Numbered from the stretch's first letter, positions 8,958-19,974 are shown. The stretch is 64,000 nt of DNA from Candidatus Kirkpatrickella diaphorinae (GCF_025736875.1 NZ_CP107052.1:1166001-1230000), one strand, 5' to 3'. Notes: generated from the sequence alone by a model not told the origin. Translations and numbers: made by a program.

Positions 8958-9739
8958 CTCTGCCGGAAATTCTCTATTTCGATATTCCATCAGACGTTTG
9001 CTATCGTTATTGATAGATTTAAGGGCGCCCCTTCCAGTTATTTTGCCACCGTAAACTCACGACGATATGCGGCGCGTGCCTTCCCTCAGGTGCCGGAACA
9101 CTGTAATTCGGTCCATTGCCCATCACGGTCGATAAACCGCACCTAACGAAAGCCAGGCCAGTTCGAAAATGTGATGGGCCATTTATCTCATTGCAGCGTT
9201 TGGCCCGGGAAAAATCGCGTGTGGATTTTGTAAGAGCTGAAATCAACATAAGTGGAAATGCTTGTCAAAACGACGTAAATACTTTTATCATGATATTCTG
9301 TTGTATTTACATCGCTATTATGTCTGTTTTTACCAATAGAGAGCAAGTTAAATCCATGTAACAAACAATGTTTCCGACCCTCGACGCGCGCCCGAACATT
9401 TGATTTCCGTTTCTGCACAGCGGTAACTGCTATTTCACTTTTGCTGAAAAACCGTGACGATCAGAGGAAACTCTTGCGCCTAATCGATCCAGAACGAACC
9501 TGAGCGATCAGCCTGGAATTCGTTAACGGAGCATGTTCCGAATGATTTTTTTTCGAAAATCTTTTTATTTTAAGGTTCACGTCCGCAGGAGGGGGATGCT
9601 TCGATTGATCCCTGCTGGCGGGATCATCGACACTTCAGAAATGCGCGTGTCAATCCGGTCTCGCTGGCATCGACTACCTATTGACCCGGACGATCGTCCG
9701 GGCACAAGGATGGATCTTCCTGATCCGTAAAACCGTCTT
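8958..9739. other. Intergenic with two strong hairpins
   Basis: No gene recognised. It contains stem-loops at 9606-9626 (TGATCCC/GGGATCA) and 9685-9702 (CCCGGACGATCGTCCGGG, an 18-bp palindrome). The second lies 38 bp past the stop of the second Hint gene and may help end its transcript, although no T-run follows. Confidence 0.4.
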
Positions 9740-12138
9740 TCAGGCCGCAGCGATGATGAGCCCGGACAGATCCGGGGCGGTCAGCGTCAGATAAGGCCCT
9801 TGCTGTAGAATCTGGATAAAGAGAAGAATGGTTGACTTCAGGTCAGTCGGGCATTCGGACAATGTCAGAATGGCCCGGCCATTTGTCCACCTTGCAGCGG
9901 AATGCTCAATATTGTGCCACCCTTCACCATCTTCGGTGAGGTGTCGGGTCATCCGCGTCATGCGCCGCGCCTCAATCATAAGAATGTCGCCGACAAGCAC
10001 GCCAAGCATGCGGCGATCATCAACGAAGGGCCCGATCACATCACATGGACGGCTTGCCCGGCTCACGATATGCAATTTCTCAACATAACGTAGCACCTTG
10101 AAGACATAACCATCCCGGCGGCGCGATAATGGGAAGATCTCACCACCTCCCGGCAAAACGAGGCGCAGCGCGGCGTCCATCGTCAATGGCCGTGCCGCGC
10201 CCGCTAAATGCTGCTTGGCCACAGGATGCTCGTGGCTCCGCTCAAGCTCGCAGAGGCGCTGATAAACAGGCTCAACCTCCGCCCGCCGCACGCGCAGTGG
10301 CGCAGCGAGATCATCCGCCCGCTTCGGTTTCAGAGGCACCACGCCCATGCCTTCCCCGAAGCGCGCGCGATGACCCGTATCAAGGTAGGTCTCCGTCAGC
10401 AGACCTGCCGCGCTGATAATCGCGTGTTTCTCGGTTTCAATATGATGAAACCGGTAAGATGGCTTCTCTCGCGCATAGGTGATACTCCCACCATTGACCA
10501 ACATGCGGACAGGTATGAGCCCCCCCCCTCCACGAAAACACAATGTTCCGACGTCAGCAGAATATCTTCAAACGGGATGTCATTTCCAAAAGCGCCGCGC
10601 GCGATGCGCACTGCGTACCCTGAGAGGTCATCCGGGAGGTCAGGACGGCACACAGCGTTCCCCTCCCCCACCCAGCGGATCGGTGTCGCGACTTCTTCAC
10701 CATTCTCGTGCGTCATGACAAGGTCACCCGGCATCAGCGCTTCAACCGCGCGCCAGCCATCGGGCGTCAAAATCTTTGTGCCGCTGAGGAAACACGTTTC
10801 AAACTCCGTGCCCCCGGCGCCATCGGGAATGACCGTGAATTTCTGGCCATCCACCAGGTCAGGCCCTGAGAAGTCGAAAAGGATGATCTCGCGGGTGTAA
10901 TCCTCGCCCTTGACCTTATAGATGATGGTCATTTCGCGATTACTGTAATGTGCGTCCTGTACGGTGACATCGGCATATTTCAGGGCTTTGAAATCCAGCT
11001 TCACGCCATCTCGGTAGCCTTCAATCGTCACATTGACCCACACCACCCGATCATCATTTAGCAGCGATTGTCGAAAGGCGATCGCGGCGCCACCCTTCGC
11101 GACACTCTCATTAACATTGACGGTTGCCCTGGCGCAGAATGTTTGGCCGAAGGAAATACAACCACCGGCCCCCAGATCAATAACCGGCTCCACATGCTCA
11201 TTATCGAAAAGGCTGAGGGTCGCCCCTGAGGTGACATTGATGCGGTCCTCATCATGCCATCCGGAGATGAAACCATTCAGCGCCAGTGTGCCGACGCCCT
11301 TGAGGGTAAGTGGGCCGACGCTCATGCCGTTTTTGACAATGATTTCACCGCCGGAATTGGCAAAATCGATCGTGCCGCCACTCTCATGCGACACGGTAAA
11401 GCTGCCATCAATGCTGTAAGTGCCGGCTTGCCCGATGATGAGTGTTCCGCCATCCAGTTCGAGCGCGGCGTTTGTCGAGACACTCATCGTCGATCCGCTG
11501 AAATGCAGCGTGCCGGAGATTTTCATTGTGCCGCCGGAGAGTTCCATCGCCTTGACGGTCACATCGCCCGTGACGCTTACGGTGCTGGCCTGCTGCGCCA
11601 GTTTGCCCAGCGTACCACCCAACAATTTGACGGCGCCCGTATCACCTGCCTGCACGGACAAGCTTGTCATATCCGTGCTGAACACGCTGTCAGCGCTGCT
11701 TGCGACGGTGACCGCGCCAAGCGTGCCCGCCGAAAGATTGACGGCGCCGGAACCGGAGATGGCGAGGACGTCATTTGTGTAAGTAATGGTTTTGACGGTC
11801 AGCGTGCCGCCACTGACGGTGAGCTTCTTCCGGATGATCAGCGTATCGAAATTTACCGAGCCGCCTGTCACATTGAGGTAATCCAGCGTGACACTATTCT
11901 TGACCTGCAAATGGCCACCCACAAATTGCAGATTCATCTCGCTTACATGCGGCGCGGTGATGTCGATTGTGCCGTCAAGAATAACCGTCATGGGAAAAGA
12001 CGTCTCAGTAGGCGTCGTTGAGCACGCATTCCGAGATTTGTGCCTATGTGGAAAATGCGCGTAATGGTGTCTTCGCGATCTCTCCCTTAAATAATCAAGA
12101 CCTGACCTCGATTTATTCTTAGTCTTATGCTGCGTCAC
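9740..12138 (-). pseudogene. Second Hint-domain adhesin-like gene, frameshifted at a G9 tract
   Basis: A paralogue of the gene at 1-3872. GTG start at 12138 after GGGGGATCGTGAA. The first frame gives about 540 correct residues: beta-helix repeats, then Hint motif CFLSGTKILTPDGW and SEHCVFVEGGG. It is then out of frame and ends at 10396. The rest of the Hint domain and the C-terminus (GLIPVRMLVNGGSI through to the stop at 9740) continue in another frame. The break coincides with nine Gs; the intact paralogue has GTGGATGGCGGGCTG here. Seven Gs would match its length exactly and ten would also restore the frame. It may therefore be phase-variable, currently off, or a true pseudogene, or a sequencing error in a homopolymer. 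Confidence 0.8.
10520..10528 (-). repeat. G9 homopolymer inside Hint gene 2
   Basis: Nine Cs on the plus strand (nine Gs in the coding strand) exactly where the frame is lost. Tracts of this length are prone to slipped-strand mispairing. Confidence 0.8.
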
Positions 12139-12764
12139 TTCACGATCCCCCGGAATCAGCGCGACGCCATTCGATAATCGTCATGAGTTCAAACGAAAAA
12201 CATAAGGCGGGAACGGTTATTATCGGCGGGAGAACACCGCAATGACACGCCCCATCCCGCGCCGCGTCACTCAGATCGCGTTCAGCTTTAGGGCCGCGCC
12301 TATTAATGTAACAGTAAGTTTTGTTAAAACATGATTTACTCTGATGTAACCTAATGAAATAATGGAAATTTCGATCACAGCCACCAAATAGACATTAAAT
12401 ATCGTTTAGCATCTATACTATATTATCCACGATTATGACGCGTTAAATTGCCCTCTGACCGACCTGGATACTCGATAGATCGCGTTTCTACTCGCTCAGC
12501 TCTTGGAGACGTAGCGGGGTATGGATCGTCGTTTTCGCTGCAAGTTCGGACGTGCTCTGGTGTGGGCGCAAACATGCCGAGACGTGCGCGCCTCTTTAAG
12601 TTGGCACAAACAGAATCTGCCGGATCTCAGCCAAATCACATTGACGATCGTGCAGGCGCGCCGCAATCGTCACTTCCTGAGAGATGGATCGGCAGATATT
12701 CGCGGTAACAAAATCTATGATCGAACGGTCATGTCCAAGGTGACGATTTCATGCGCGCTGGCCA
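12139..12764. other. Intergenic between autotransporter and Hint gene 2
   Basis: Carries the shared upstream element at 12311-12329 and presumably the promoter of Hint gene 2. No coding signal and no clear terminator for the autotransporter gene were seen in 12400-12764. Confidence 0.4.
12311..12329 (-). promoter_or_regulatory. Conserved element upstream of Hint gene 2
   Basis: Second copy of the 19-mer found at 4046-4064, at the same distance (about 170 bp) from its GTG start. Confidence 0.4.
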
Positions 12765-15700
12765 TCAGAATGTTAAGCGCAGACTTCCTTTGAGACCGCT
12801 ATCAATTGCCTTGACACCATATTGCCCGAGATAAGACAGCCCGACATCAATCTGATCCGAGACCCTCAGATTGAACCCGGCGTCGATGACAGCGACATCG
12901 GACGCGAGCGGCGTACCGGCGATGCGCATTGCCGCGTCGTTGGATGCAACGTAGCGCATGGGCGCCGTGGGCGAGAGAGAGCCAAAGCTGTGCCGGTAAC
13001 CGACCATGAGACGCGGCATGAGAACTGTCCTGCCCACTTGGTAGGATGCCGATGACCGTAACCCGAAGGTTGAAAAAGTCACGCCCTTCGTGAATGACCG
13101 GCCTTCGAGGGCCTCGATACTCCCCTTTTCCTGGAAGCTCCCACTTTGGACGCTGACGTAGGATAACCCGGCGAAAGGCTCAAATGCGATTTTTCGGCCA
13201 CGCATACGGTAACCGATCTCCCCGAAACCTTGCGCCGTGCCGGAGAGATAATCGGCGTTGAGTTTCGCGCCATTATATCCGTTGAAGTTCACTGTGCGGT
13301 TCATGCTCATCATGTTCCACGTATAATTTGCACCTAGGCGCAGATTGATCCGGCCCCAATGATTGCCGCCATAGGCACCGATTGTGACGTTGTTACTATG
13401 GCCTGATGAATCGCGTCCGCTTGAAACATGGAAGGAATCGTTGCTGTAACCAATCAACGCGCCGATGCGCGCTGTGCTGAAGACCGGCACATCAGCCCCC
13501 ATGAGGAACCCTGCGGATGTGTGGTTCATTGTCGCGGCATTTCCGTCACCAAAATTTCGGCCGAGACTGCCATAAGCCTGATGCCAGAGGACGAGACGGT
13601 CCTGGTGGCAGCGATTTGAGGGGGCTTTTTCCGAGAGAGTTGCGGTCTGAATGGAACCGGATGCGTAAGGCCCGTCGCAATCGGCGCTGCTGAGACGTTC
13701 TGTGACGGTTTCACGCAGCATAAAGGCATCTTCTATCAGCGCCGTAACAGCGGAAGCATGGATCTCACCTGACGCCGCGTTCAAGGCGCTGCGCGCATCA
13801 TTGATACCAAGCCCTGCGACCGCCAGTGACAACGGGTTGCCGGAAGGCAAACGATCGAGCGCCGCGCCTGACGCGAATTCATTGCGCGTCCGACTTAAAA
13901 TCGTGAAGCTGGTATTATTACGGTCAAGTGCCACGCCGACGAGGTTATTCGTGTAGAATAGACGAGGATCGAGAAAGATATATTGACTGCCGAGATTGGT
14001 GGAAAGCTGGTCAAATTGTCCGGAGATATTGCCGGTTGCTTCAATGAGCCGATAGACCTGGTTAACCCGAAGCACCGAACCTGACGCGACGTTGAGGGCC
14101 GCGATTCCGCCTGAGAGACTGACATTGCCGTTTACATTGGCAAAGCTGCTTGCGAGGATATTGCGGTTGGACCCGTTGACATTCACCGATGAGCCGACCT
14201 CCTGCCCGGTGCCTGTGGCCGAGAATGTTGATCCAGCACTCATGGCCAGTTCGCCATTTATCGATATTTTGCCGACGGCGCCTGGCCCTGCGGGCGCAAG
14301 AGTGCCCCCATCGCCGATGCTCGTTGGCCCGACGCTGCCTGTTCCGAAAATTGTGCCTCCATTCTGAGCGTTGAAACGGGCATTGGACATATTACCGTCG
14401 ACTCCCAACCCACCGGCGAGGACATCGACCTGACCATTGAAACCGGGACTGTCACTATTCAGTGTCACATTTCCCGATCCGATCTTCGACATGGCGCCGC
14501 TGCCCGAGAAGCTGTTGCTCATCGCCGCATTACTCACCTGATCAATGACAAGGCTTCCATTGCCACCAATATTGATCCCGCCGGAACCGAAGCTTGAAGC
14601 GGTGCCCTTCAAGGTGCCATTGGCAACGGACGTCCCTCCTTCGTAACGATTACTGTCTCCGAGCGTCGTGACACCCGTACCGGCGTGGGTGACGCTCCCC
14701 TGCCCACTGATAGGTTGCGAAATAACATTGTCATTGCTGAAGTTGATCGTCAGATTGCCATTATCGACGATGGCAGGGCTCGCGGTAAGACGCCCCGTCG
14801 TGCCGCCATTGCCAAGCTGCAACGTACCGCCATTGATGATGGTGTTGCCGCGATATGTCTGGTCCTGCGAGATGATGAGCGTGCCGGCATCGATCTTCTC
14901 CAGCGAGGTGCCCCCATTTACAAGGCTATCATTGATAACCGTATCGAGGTTCGCGGTGATTGATGATCCCTCTTGTGTGCCATCGCCGACACGCATGATC
15001 ATTGTGCCTGACGCCGCGTAAATATCGTCGCCGGTCAAACGATAGATGCCGCCGTCACGATTTGCGAATTGCATTCCCTCGGCGGTGACGTTGGATATCG
15101 TGCCGTTCGCGGTCGTGTTACGCACGGTCACGGTATCGGCTTGCGCGGCGAAGATCGCGAATGTGCCAGACGTCCAGATATTATCGATACTGCCGGTTGC
15201 GTCCGTCCAATTGGCGTTATCGTTTGTCCAGGTGCCATCGCCACCATTGACGGTGCCATCTCCCGGCAGACCGCCACCTCCCGGTGACACTGTGCTCCCG
15301 CCATCCCAGAAAGGCAGAACACTGTCGATGACGACGAGATTGATTTCGTGGTCAATACTCGTCTGAAGGAGAAGCTGCGTGTCCGGCGCCGTATCCACCG
15401 TACCGAGGCGGGCATTGGGCGTGGATGATCCATTGGCACCGGAAAGGGCGCCGTTATAAGTGTAGATACGGTAGATGCCGCGACCGAGACCATTGGAGAC
15501 AGAGATGGGCGTGTTGTCATCTGCAGCATTTGTACCTTTAACGTTCAACGTCCCACTGAAAACGAGGTCACCCTTAACAGTTACAAGATCATTATATTGA
15601 CCACCAACAACATTGGCTTGACCGAGGTCCCAGTTCTGTATCGCATTATAGTTAAGATCGAGATTGCCGTTAATGTTGAGGGTCGCGGCATCAGCTTGAG

Positions 15701-18083
15701 ATACTCCCGGGGCGATGGTCGCATTATCAGCAATCGAGACATTTCCTCCGATCGTCCCTCGGCCGCTCAACGTAGCACCAGATTGAACAATGGTATCTCC
15801 TGTAGCGGCCGATTGGTCTCCATTAACTTGAAGCCCGCCGTTGGAAACGGTTGTCGTGCCAGTATACGAATTATTTCCGTTGAGAATCGTCGTTCCCGTG
15901 CCCGTCTGATTAAAGACGCCGGCGCCGGAAATGACACCATTCATCGTCACATTATTGCTTCGATTGACCGTGAGCGTGCCGTTATCAACGACGTTGGAGT
16001 CGCTCCCGAACATACCGGATGTGCCGCCTGTCCCGAGGGTCAGGCTTGCACCATTGCCGATTGTTGTCTGGCCGGAATAGGTGCTGTTGCCCGTCAGGGT
16101 TTCCGCACCTCCGGCAATTGTCAGCCCGCCTGTGCCTGACATGACACCCGCATACGTATCCTGAGCGTTGTTCAGGGTCAAAATACCGTCAAGCGTGGCA
16201 TCACTGTCACCGCTCAGGGAGTTGGCGGAGGCATTGTTCGCCGTAACCGTGAATTGCCCGGACTCAGCAGCAAGTGACCCCCCGATTGCGGCACTGTCGA
16301 GGGTGAGCGTGCCATTATTCGTGACATTGCCGGTGACACTTTGACCGTCGCTGAGTGTCATCGTACCATCATTGGAAGCTGACGCAATTGTCCCGCCACG
16401 CGCTGTGAAGGTTGCGTTTTGCGCATTTGTGATGGCACCCGCCTGAGAATTACTGAGATTGGCGGAACCACCATTATTGCTGACGGCCTGAAAGCTTGCA
16501 TTTTCGCCTGTCAACGTGCCTGTATTCGTTGTCGCGCCGTTGACAGTACCGCCATTGACGTCCGTCGTGCCCGCATTCGTGAGCGCACCAGCGATGGCAC
16601 CAGACAAGTTTAAACCCGCGCCGCTATTGACGTTTGTCGAGCCGGTATAGGTATTTTGGCCGGAGAGGCCCTGTGTCCCGCCGGAGATGGTCAGGCCACC
16701 CGTGCCCGACATCACCCCCGCATAATCATTTCCGAAGGAGGTATTGGCGTTGGTGATCGTCAACGTGTTTTGACCGAGAGTTGTGCTGCCGTTCCCGTCG
16801 AGGGACTGGATAGAGGGCGTTGAACTTGAACTGCCCGAGACATCGAACGTCCCGTTATTATGTACGCCGCTTGACGCAGCGACCGCGCCCGCACCGCTGA
16901 GCGCCAGCGTGCCGTTACTGATGGTTGTGGCACCCGTGTAGCTATTATTGGCCGTAAGCGTTGTGATACCCGTGCCCTGTTGCGTCACGGCGCCCGTACC
17001 TGAAATATTGTTTGCGTAACTATTATTGTCGGATCTGTTAAAGGCGAGCGTGCCGTTATTGACGCTGACATTATCAATCCAGCCCGTCGTGCCGCCCCGA
17101 CCAAGCTGGAGCGTGCCCCCTTCATTGATTGTGACCTTTGCCTGACTTGACGACTCGTTGGCGACGAAAACCAACGTGCCACCATCGACGTTCACAGACA
17201 GGTTGGAACTGAGTCTCGGTAAAATGGAACTCGACTCTATCACCCAAGTTCCGGCGCCTGTTTTGTTGAGAGAGCCGAATTTACTGACCGGTACCGACAT
17301 AATATCAGTCCCGCTGTCACCTGATAACTGAAAAACCGACGCGTCCCCTCCTCCGACAATATTTCCATTGAATGTAGATCCGTTATACAGGGCAATCACA
17401 TTTCTGATAGTCGATGACTCAGTAAGATATAAATTGCCGTTCACAACCGCACCGGTAAAATTATTGAAGTTGACCGGGGTAGGATCGCCAGCCCGAAATA
17501 TATCCCCCGATCCCTGATCGCCGGAACTGATCGTTCCATAATTGTTTATCGTATTCGCGACCGTCCTCGTTGAAGAGTTGTTTGTTTCTGTATAAATACT
17601 TGCTCCGCCCCCAGAAGTGATCTGCCCATAGTTATTTACTATGTTGCCGCCCCCGATGAGGCTGATCGCTCCCGTATTGGGGTCAGTATTCGTTTGGAGG
17701 ATTACACCTGTCGAAGATATATTCAAAACCGTGTAATCTTTAAATTCGATGACGTTCCTTCCGTAATTCCATGGCCCCCTGTTTCGACCACTGCTTTGCA
17801 AACGTCCCGCGACGTTGATCACGTTCGGGTTACTCGAAGATTGTCCCGAGTTTAAGCTCACCTCTAAACCAGATGAGACGACGGACGCTCCGGAAGCGAT
17901 ATTGAGGGTTGTGATTGTGCTGTTGGGGCCGGTGCCAATGGTTGAGGTGATCGACCCCGTGCACGTCACTGTGCCTGTCGTACCATCGCAATCTGCACGC
18001 GCATAAAGCGGCATAAAAAGTATGGCCAGAGACAAACATGTCGTCAAACATGAAAGGTATGTCGGTCGGTTAAAAAAGCTCAT
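12765..18083 (-). CDS. Autotransporter (type Va), 1772 residues, with PATR-type repeats
   Basis: Begins with a signal peptide (SCLTTCLSLAILFMPLYARA). The passenger, to about residue 1480, is a Gly/Asn/Thr-rich beta-helix with many autotransporter-associated strand repeats such as GTLQLGNGGTTG, NNSYTGATTISNG and two near-identical YAGVMSGTGGLTI blocks. The last 280 or so residues form the outer-membrane beta-barrel: WHQAYGSLGRNFGDGN, the GFLMGADVPV strand, and a terminal LRLTF ending in Phe as BAM substrates do. No protease or lipase motif was seen, so an adhesin or biofilm role is the best guess. Internal repeats make recombination between repeat units possible. It is the first gene of the minus-strand surface cluster. 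Confidence 0.9.
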   Translation of the reverse strand: MSFFNRPTYLSCLTTCLSLAILFMPLYARADCDGTTGTVTCTGSITSTIGTGPNSTITTLNIASGASVVSSGLEVSLNSGQSSSNPNVINVAGRLQSSGRNRGPWNYGRNVIEFKDYTVLNISSTGVILQTNTDPNTGAISLIGGGNIVNNYGQITSGGGASIYTETNNSSTRTVANTINNYGTISSGDQGSGDIFRAGDPTPVNFNNFTGAVVNGNLYLTESSTIRNVIALYNGSTFNGNIVGGGDASVFQLSGDSGTDIMSVPVSKFGSLNKTGAGTWVIESSSILPRLSSNLSVNVDGGTLVFVANESSSQAKVTINEGGTLQLGRGGTTGWIDNVSVNNGTLAFNRSDNNSYANNISGTGAVTQQGTGITTLTANNSYTGATTISNGTLALSGAGAVAASSGVHNNGTFDVSGSSSSTPSIQSLDGNGSTTLGQNTLTITNANTSFGNDYAGVMSGTGGLTISGGTQGLSGQNTYTGSTNVNSGAGLNLSGAIAGALTNAGTTDVNGGTVNGATTNTGTLTGENASFQAVSNNGGSANLSNSQAGAITNAQNATFTARGGTIASASNDGTMTLSDGQSVTGNVTNNGTLTLDSAAIGGSLAAESGQFTVTANNASANSLSGDSDATLDGILTLNNAQDTYAGVMSGTGGLTIAGGAETLTGNSTYSGQTTIGNGASLTLGTGGTSGMFGSDSNVVDNGTLTVNRSNNVTMNGVISGAGVFNQTGTGTTILNGNNSYTGTTTVSNGGLQVNGDQSAATGDTIVQSGATLSGRGTIGGNVSIADNATIAPGVSQADAATLNINGNLDLNYNAIQNWDLGQANVVGGQYNDLVTVKGDLVFSGTLNVKGTNAADDNTPISVSNGLGRGIYRIYTYNGALSGANGSSTPNARLGTVDTAPDTQLLLQTSIDHEINLVVIDSVLPFWDGGSTVSPGGGGLPGDGTVNGGDGTWTNDNANWTDATGSIDNIWTSGTFAIFAAQADTVTVRNTTANGTISNVTAEGMQFANRDGGIYRLTGDDIYAASGTMIMRVGDGTQEGSSITANLDTVINDSLVNGGTSLEKIDAGTLIISQDQTYRGNTIINGGTLQLGNGGTTGRLTASPAIVDNGNLTINFSNDNVISQPISGQGSVTHAGTGVTTLGDSNRYEGGTSVANGTLKGTASSFGSGGINIGGNGSLVIDQVSNAAMSNSFSGSGAMSKIGSGNVTLNSDSPGFNGQVDVLAGGLGVDGNMSNARFNAQNGGTIFGTGSVGPTSIGDGGTLAPAGPGAVGKISINGELAMSAGSTFSATGTGQEVGSSVNVNGSNRNILASSFANVNGNVSLSGGIAALNVASGSVLRVNQVYRLIEATGNISGQFDQLSTNLGSQYIFLDPRLFYTNNLVGVALDRNNTSFTILSRTRNEFASGAALDRLPSGNPLSLAVAGLGINDARSALNAASGEIHASAVTALIEDAFMLRETVTERLSSADCDGPYASGSIQTATLSEKAPSNRCHQDRLVLWHQAYGSLGRNFGDGNAATMNHTSAGFLMGADVPVFSTARIGALIGYSNDSFHVSSGRDSSGHSNNVTIGAYGGNHWGRINLRLGANYTWNMMSMNRTVNFNGYNGAKLNADYLSGTAQGFGEIGYRMRGRKIAFEPFAGLSYVSVQSGSFQEKGSIEALEGRSFTKGVTFSTFGLRSSASYQVGRTVLMPRLMVGYRHSFGSLSPTAPMRYVASNDAAMRIAGTPLASDVAVIDAGFNLRVSDQIDVGLSYLGQYGVKAIDSGLKGSLRLTF

Positions 18084-18509
18084 CTAAAATGGCCATATCT
18101 TATTGTTGTGCAAGGTCCAAATGTCCCTAAGCGTGCGGAGGGAACGCGTTCTCGCTTCTCTCGCGAGACCCTGAAACGTTTTACCTAAACCGAAAGTTTT
18201 CTGAAAAGCCGTCCAGCATCGGGCTTTCACCTTAAACACGACGCTCTCGATGAAACGCCTTGCAGCGGAGGTAGCCTCCGACTCAATGTCGAAACGTGCA
18301 GCGGCGCGGTGCGCGTCATCTCAACGGGCGAACATGATTTCGATTTGTATGCGTCATCGATATTGACGCCTTACATATCCTCAGACCTTTCCGGACATCT
18401 CCCGCCTTTTACCGAGAGCGCGATCGCTCCTCCGCTCAAGCGCGCTGATACCCGTCCTGACATGGCGCGCATTCCGTGACGCGCTCTCGCCCGAAACGGG
18501 TCAGTCGGG
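18084..18509. other. Intergenic upstream of autotransporter
   Basis: Should hold the autotransporter promoter. No gene, RNA or clear repeat recognised. It joins the decayed phage segment at 18510. Confidence 0.4.
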
Positions 18510-18770
18510 ATGTGCCACGACGCGGAATCCCCCTTTAATGCCTGGTCGGCGGGTCTTGGAATGTTCACTTTTGTGCCGGGAGGGCCGTGCGCGCGCCTGT
18601 TATCAAAGGCTGGGCGCGTTTTGATAGCGCCGCGCATTTCCCTTCAAAGGTACTGGCCTGCTTCATTTGAAGACTCGATTTATTTCTCCGGAAACGATCA
18701 GCGAGTCTACAGGGCCTGCGAGGCATCTGACCAAGTTTTAGAGCCTGCAAGCTTCGGCATTTTGAACCAG
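18510..18770 (+). pseudogene. Fragment of phage tail protein gene (relic of 31604-33220 homologue)
   Basis: The translated frame contains NAWSAG, then PASFEDSIYFSGNDQRVYRAC, which line up with NAWSAG and PASLEDSIFFLGDDRRIYRAS at residues 26-85 of the tail protein encoded at 31604. Both ends are missing and no start is usable. It lies outside the attL core, so it comes from a different, related prophage that has mostly been deleted. Confidence 0.7.
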
Positions 18771-18772
18771 CG

Positions 18773-19555
18773 GATTGCCTCTGATTGAGGCCAATCGAAT
18801 CTTCTCCAAGCTTATCCGACTTCCTTGATAGTTGAGATATTGAGGGTGGAAACAGGCTCATAGGGCGGACCACCTCGCGTAAGTGTCTTGACCGAGAATA
18901 CAACCAAAATGTGTAGGTTGTCGGCCTCCCGTCAAGTTTAACGCCTATGGTTGTAGTATTTTGATTATTTATATTAACACATATGTATTTCCTCATTGGA
19001 CTTCATGGTCTTCAAAATCTGCAACAAGGTAATCACTCATGGGAATCTCATTCGGATCGCTAAATTACCGTTGAACAATCCTGAAATCCGCCATAAAATT
19101 CCCCCATGACGCGCAAACGTTCCCCAATTTAACTGTTCATCCCCTTGAATCTCAGGAGATGGATCAGTAAATTCGCCGACAAAAACAACCGAACGTTTGA
19201 AGACGAGATCATTCATCACCTCGCCATCGCGCGTGCAGACAGCGAAAAACTCCGCATGCCGATCGAATTCGATGATATTGACCCGAACGCGTCCTTCGAC
19301 GAGCTACGGCGCTACACGAAGCGCCTCTCAAAAGAGGTCGATGAGATTTTGCGACGATGTGAGTGGAAGGATTGAACGAGGTCTGAGCAGAGGACGGCTG
19401 ATACTGCTTCATAGAGATAGATAGATAGATAGGCGGAGCTTTTGGCCCCGCCTATTTACGTTGCACTGCACCGCAGACACATGGCCTAGCACGGGGGTGC
19501 AGCGGCCTCGTCGCGGGAGGTCTTGAATGCTGATCTGACTAGGGCCTTGTGAGCA
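18773..19555. repeat. Diverged copy of the Arc-gene block (pair of 26887-27673)
   Basis: Roughly 780 bp aligns nearly end to end with 26887-27673, starting at GCCTCTGATTGAGGCCAATC versus GCCTCCAATTGAGGCCAATC and ending past the terminator hairpins. Many point differences are scattered over it, so the copies are old or were acquired separately. One copy is inside the prophage and one outside. Confidence 0.75.
19106..19375 (+). pseudogene. Arc-like ribbon-helix-helix gene with nonsense codon 9
   Basis: Same length (90 codons) as the intact copy at 27224-27493, with a near-identical protein from NLRRWISK to the end. Codon 9 (19130-19132) is TAA where the intact gene has CAA. A TTG at 19145 could restart translation, but it has no good ribosome binding site and would lose the N-terminal strand. 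Confidence 0.7.
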
Positions 19556-19659
19556 GTTGACGCGCATTGTTTGGGAAAACCAATCATATCGGCATCGAGA
19601 CCGTAGCCGCTTAACTTGAGGTCCGTAAAATGAATTGGAAGTTGGAAAAAAGATACCCC

Positions 19660-19699
19660 GGCCACATAACTGCGAGAGTCATAGGTGATACCGGGGCTT
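19660..19699 (-). repeat. 40-bp conserved segment, inverted copy at 29380-29419
   Basis: On the minus strand it reads AAGCCCCGGTATCACCTATG and onward through CTCTCGCAGTTATGTGGCC, and it matches 29380-29419 on the plus strand with a single C/T difference. In one frame both encode SPGITYDSRSYVA. Flanks are unrelated, so this is a shared cassette or gene end, not a general duplication. Confidence 0.6.
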
Positions 19700-19836
19700 A
19701 CAAAGTGTAACTCAGCCCAACAAGGCCCGAACAGGCTCCCAAGCTTGAAGCCCCCTGCCGGGTCAGGTCCATGACACGACAAACTCACACCGCAGGCCAA
19801 AACCCCCGCAGCGTCTCGCTCTTCAACACAAACTTC

Positions 19837-19893
19837 CCCGGGAAATATGGAGCGGGTGAAGGGAATCGAACCCTCGTATGCAGCTTGGGAAGC
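19837..19893 (-). repeat. attL core, with 3' remnant of tRNA-Gly
   Basis: Identical over 57 bp to 61095-61151; matches continue to the left with two mismatches. Bases 19848-19893 are the CCA end to the anticodon arm of tRNA-Gly; the 5' half is absent, so it is not a functional tRNA. Confidence 0.9.
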
Positions 19894-19974
19894 ACAGAAT
19901 CGTGAAATGAGACGTTATCTAATCCATTGAAATTCATGATATTTCACCTATTCCACGTTTAAAAATCGTCTTAC

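Noticed and set aside
11254..12021. Plus-strand frame of 255 codons opposite Hint gene 2
   Set aside because: Antisense to repeat-rich coding DNA; no ribosome binding site and no protein-like pattern.
15597..16139. Plus-strand frame opposite the autotransporter
   Set aside because: Shadow of Gly/Asn/Thr repeats on the other strand.
12765..18083. CRISPR array
   Set aside because: The many repeats seen are in-frame protein repeats of the autotransporter, irregular in length. No CRISPR array was seen elsewhere.
19486..19800. 104-codon minus-strand frame near attL
   Set aside because: Contains the 40-bp conserved segment, but otherwise falls in decayed phage debris; no start signal.
19848..19893. 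A second tRNA-Gly
   Set aside because: Only the 3' part is present; it is the att remnant left by integration.
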